A DNA stretch of 6,629 bases, from positions 1-6,629 of the forward strand of contig DBAV01000167.1 in assembly GCA_002291875.1 (NCBI GenBank), given 5' to 3'. This DNA comes from Hyphomonadaceae bacterium UBA1001 (lineage in GTDB: Bacteria > Pseudomonadota > Alphaproteobacteria > Caulobacterales > Aquidulcibacteraceae). This document shows positions 6,553 to 6,629 of this stretch, in pieces. Both the position numbers and the translations under genes were made by a program. The notes under the pieces were generated by a model. The model ran no database searches. It had not been told where the DNA came from and saw nothing but the letters and a program-made list of their open reading frames with translations. How positions within the stretch are numbered: the first letter of the stretch is position 1; every line of letters begins with the position of its first letter.

Positions 6553-6569
6553 GCGCACAATAACTGCGC
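6553..6569. promoter_or_regulatory. Dyad with AT-rich core upstream of the peptidase promoter
   Basis: GCGCA (6553-6557) and TGCGC (6565-6569) flank CAATAAC. It sits about 40 bp upstream of the -35 box and is one of the few AT-rich patches in the window. It could be an activator/repressor site; the arms are short, so chance is not excluded. Confidence 0.25.
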
Positions 6570-6599
6570 TCTGGCCGACATGACGGCCGTGCGTTTATC

Positions 6600-6629
6600 A
6601 AAAAAAGGGACCGTCATCCCGGAACCGGT
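6600..6629 (-). terminator. Possible terminator tail of a gene beyond the right edge
   Basis: On the minus strand GGGATGACGGTCCC is followed directly by seven T (6606-6600). Only a 4-bp stem (GGGA/TCCC, or ACCG/CGGT) can be drawn inside the window, so the full hairpin, if real, may extend past 6629. It would terminate a minus-strand gene to the right and insulate the peptidase promoter. Confidence 0.35.

Noticed and set aside
4356..6563. 735-codon plus-strand open frame antisense to the prolyl oligopeptidase
   Set aside because: Composition is dominated by Arg, Ala, Gly, His and Gln, as expected from the complement of GC-ending codons; the opposite strand has a complete catalytic triad and signal peptide.
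6450..6617. N-terminal extension of the prolyl oligopeptidase to an ATG at 6617
   Set aside because: The extension would bury the Tat signal 57 residues inside the protein and cover the promoter and ribosome binding site; the ATG at 6449 has good upstream signals.

Overview
The window is very GC-rich DNA (clearly above 65% by eye), with codons overwhelmingly ending in G or C. It carries a HemA-type 5-aminolevulinate synthase, the Shemin/C4 entry to heme synthesis. That enzyme is characteristic of Alphaproteobacteria among bacteria, and with the base composition it points to a high-GC alphaproteobacterium. The genus cannot be fixed from this window. Everything here looks like ordinary chromosomal DNA: I see no phage, insertion sequence, CRISPR array, tRNA or rRNA.

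Layout: (1) 3-641, plus strand: the C-terminal half of hemA, cut by the left window edge. (2) 642-875: a non-coding gap filled by two tandem copies of a ~115-bp element. Each copy holds two GC-rich hairpins, one of which reads as an intrinsic terminator on the minus strand. (3) 2106-876, minus strand: a secreted PQQ-dependent aldose-sugar dehydrogenase (GSDH/YliI-like). It is interrupted by an apparent one-base insertion near 1007-1008; the correct C-terminus continues in the next frame to a stop at 876. (4) 2107-2276: a divergent intergenic region with an inverted repeat in the leader of the dehydrogenase. (5) 2277-3044 and 3041-4207, plus strand: a two-gene operon, joined by an ATGA overlap, of a NUDT19-like Nudix hydrolase with a split Nudix box and a 12-TM MFS transporter. 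(6) 4208-4271: a short convergent gap with GC-rich dyads. (7) 6449-4272, minus strand: a Tat-exported S9A prolyl oligopeptidase with a complete Ser-Asp-His triad. (8) 6450-6629: its upstream region, with a good TTGACA promoter, a dyad, and a T7 tract (minus strand) at the window edge that may be the end of a terminator for a gene outside the window.

The genes do not form one pathway. Two of the products (dehydrogenase and oligopeptidase) carry export signals and would handle sugars and peptides outside the cytoplasm. The Nudix/MFS pair looks like a housekeeping-type hydrolase coupled to an efflux or uptake carrier of unknown substrate. I did not find a convincing novel system. The points most worth checking are the dehydrogenase frameshift, the tandem terminator-bearing repeat and the split-box Nudix/MFS coupling.
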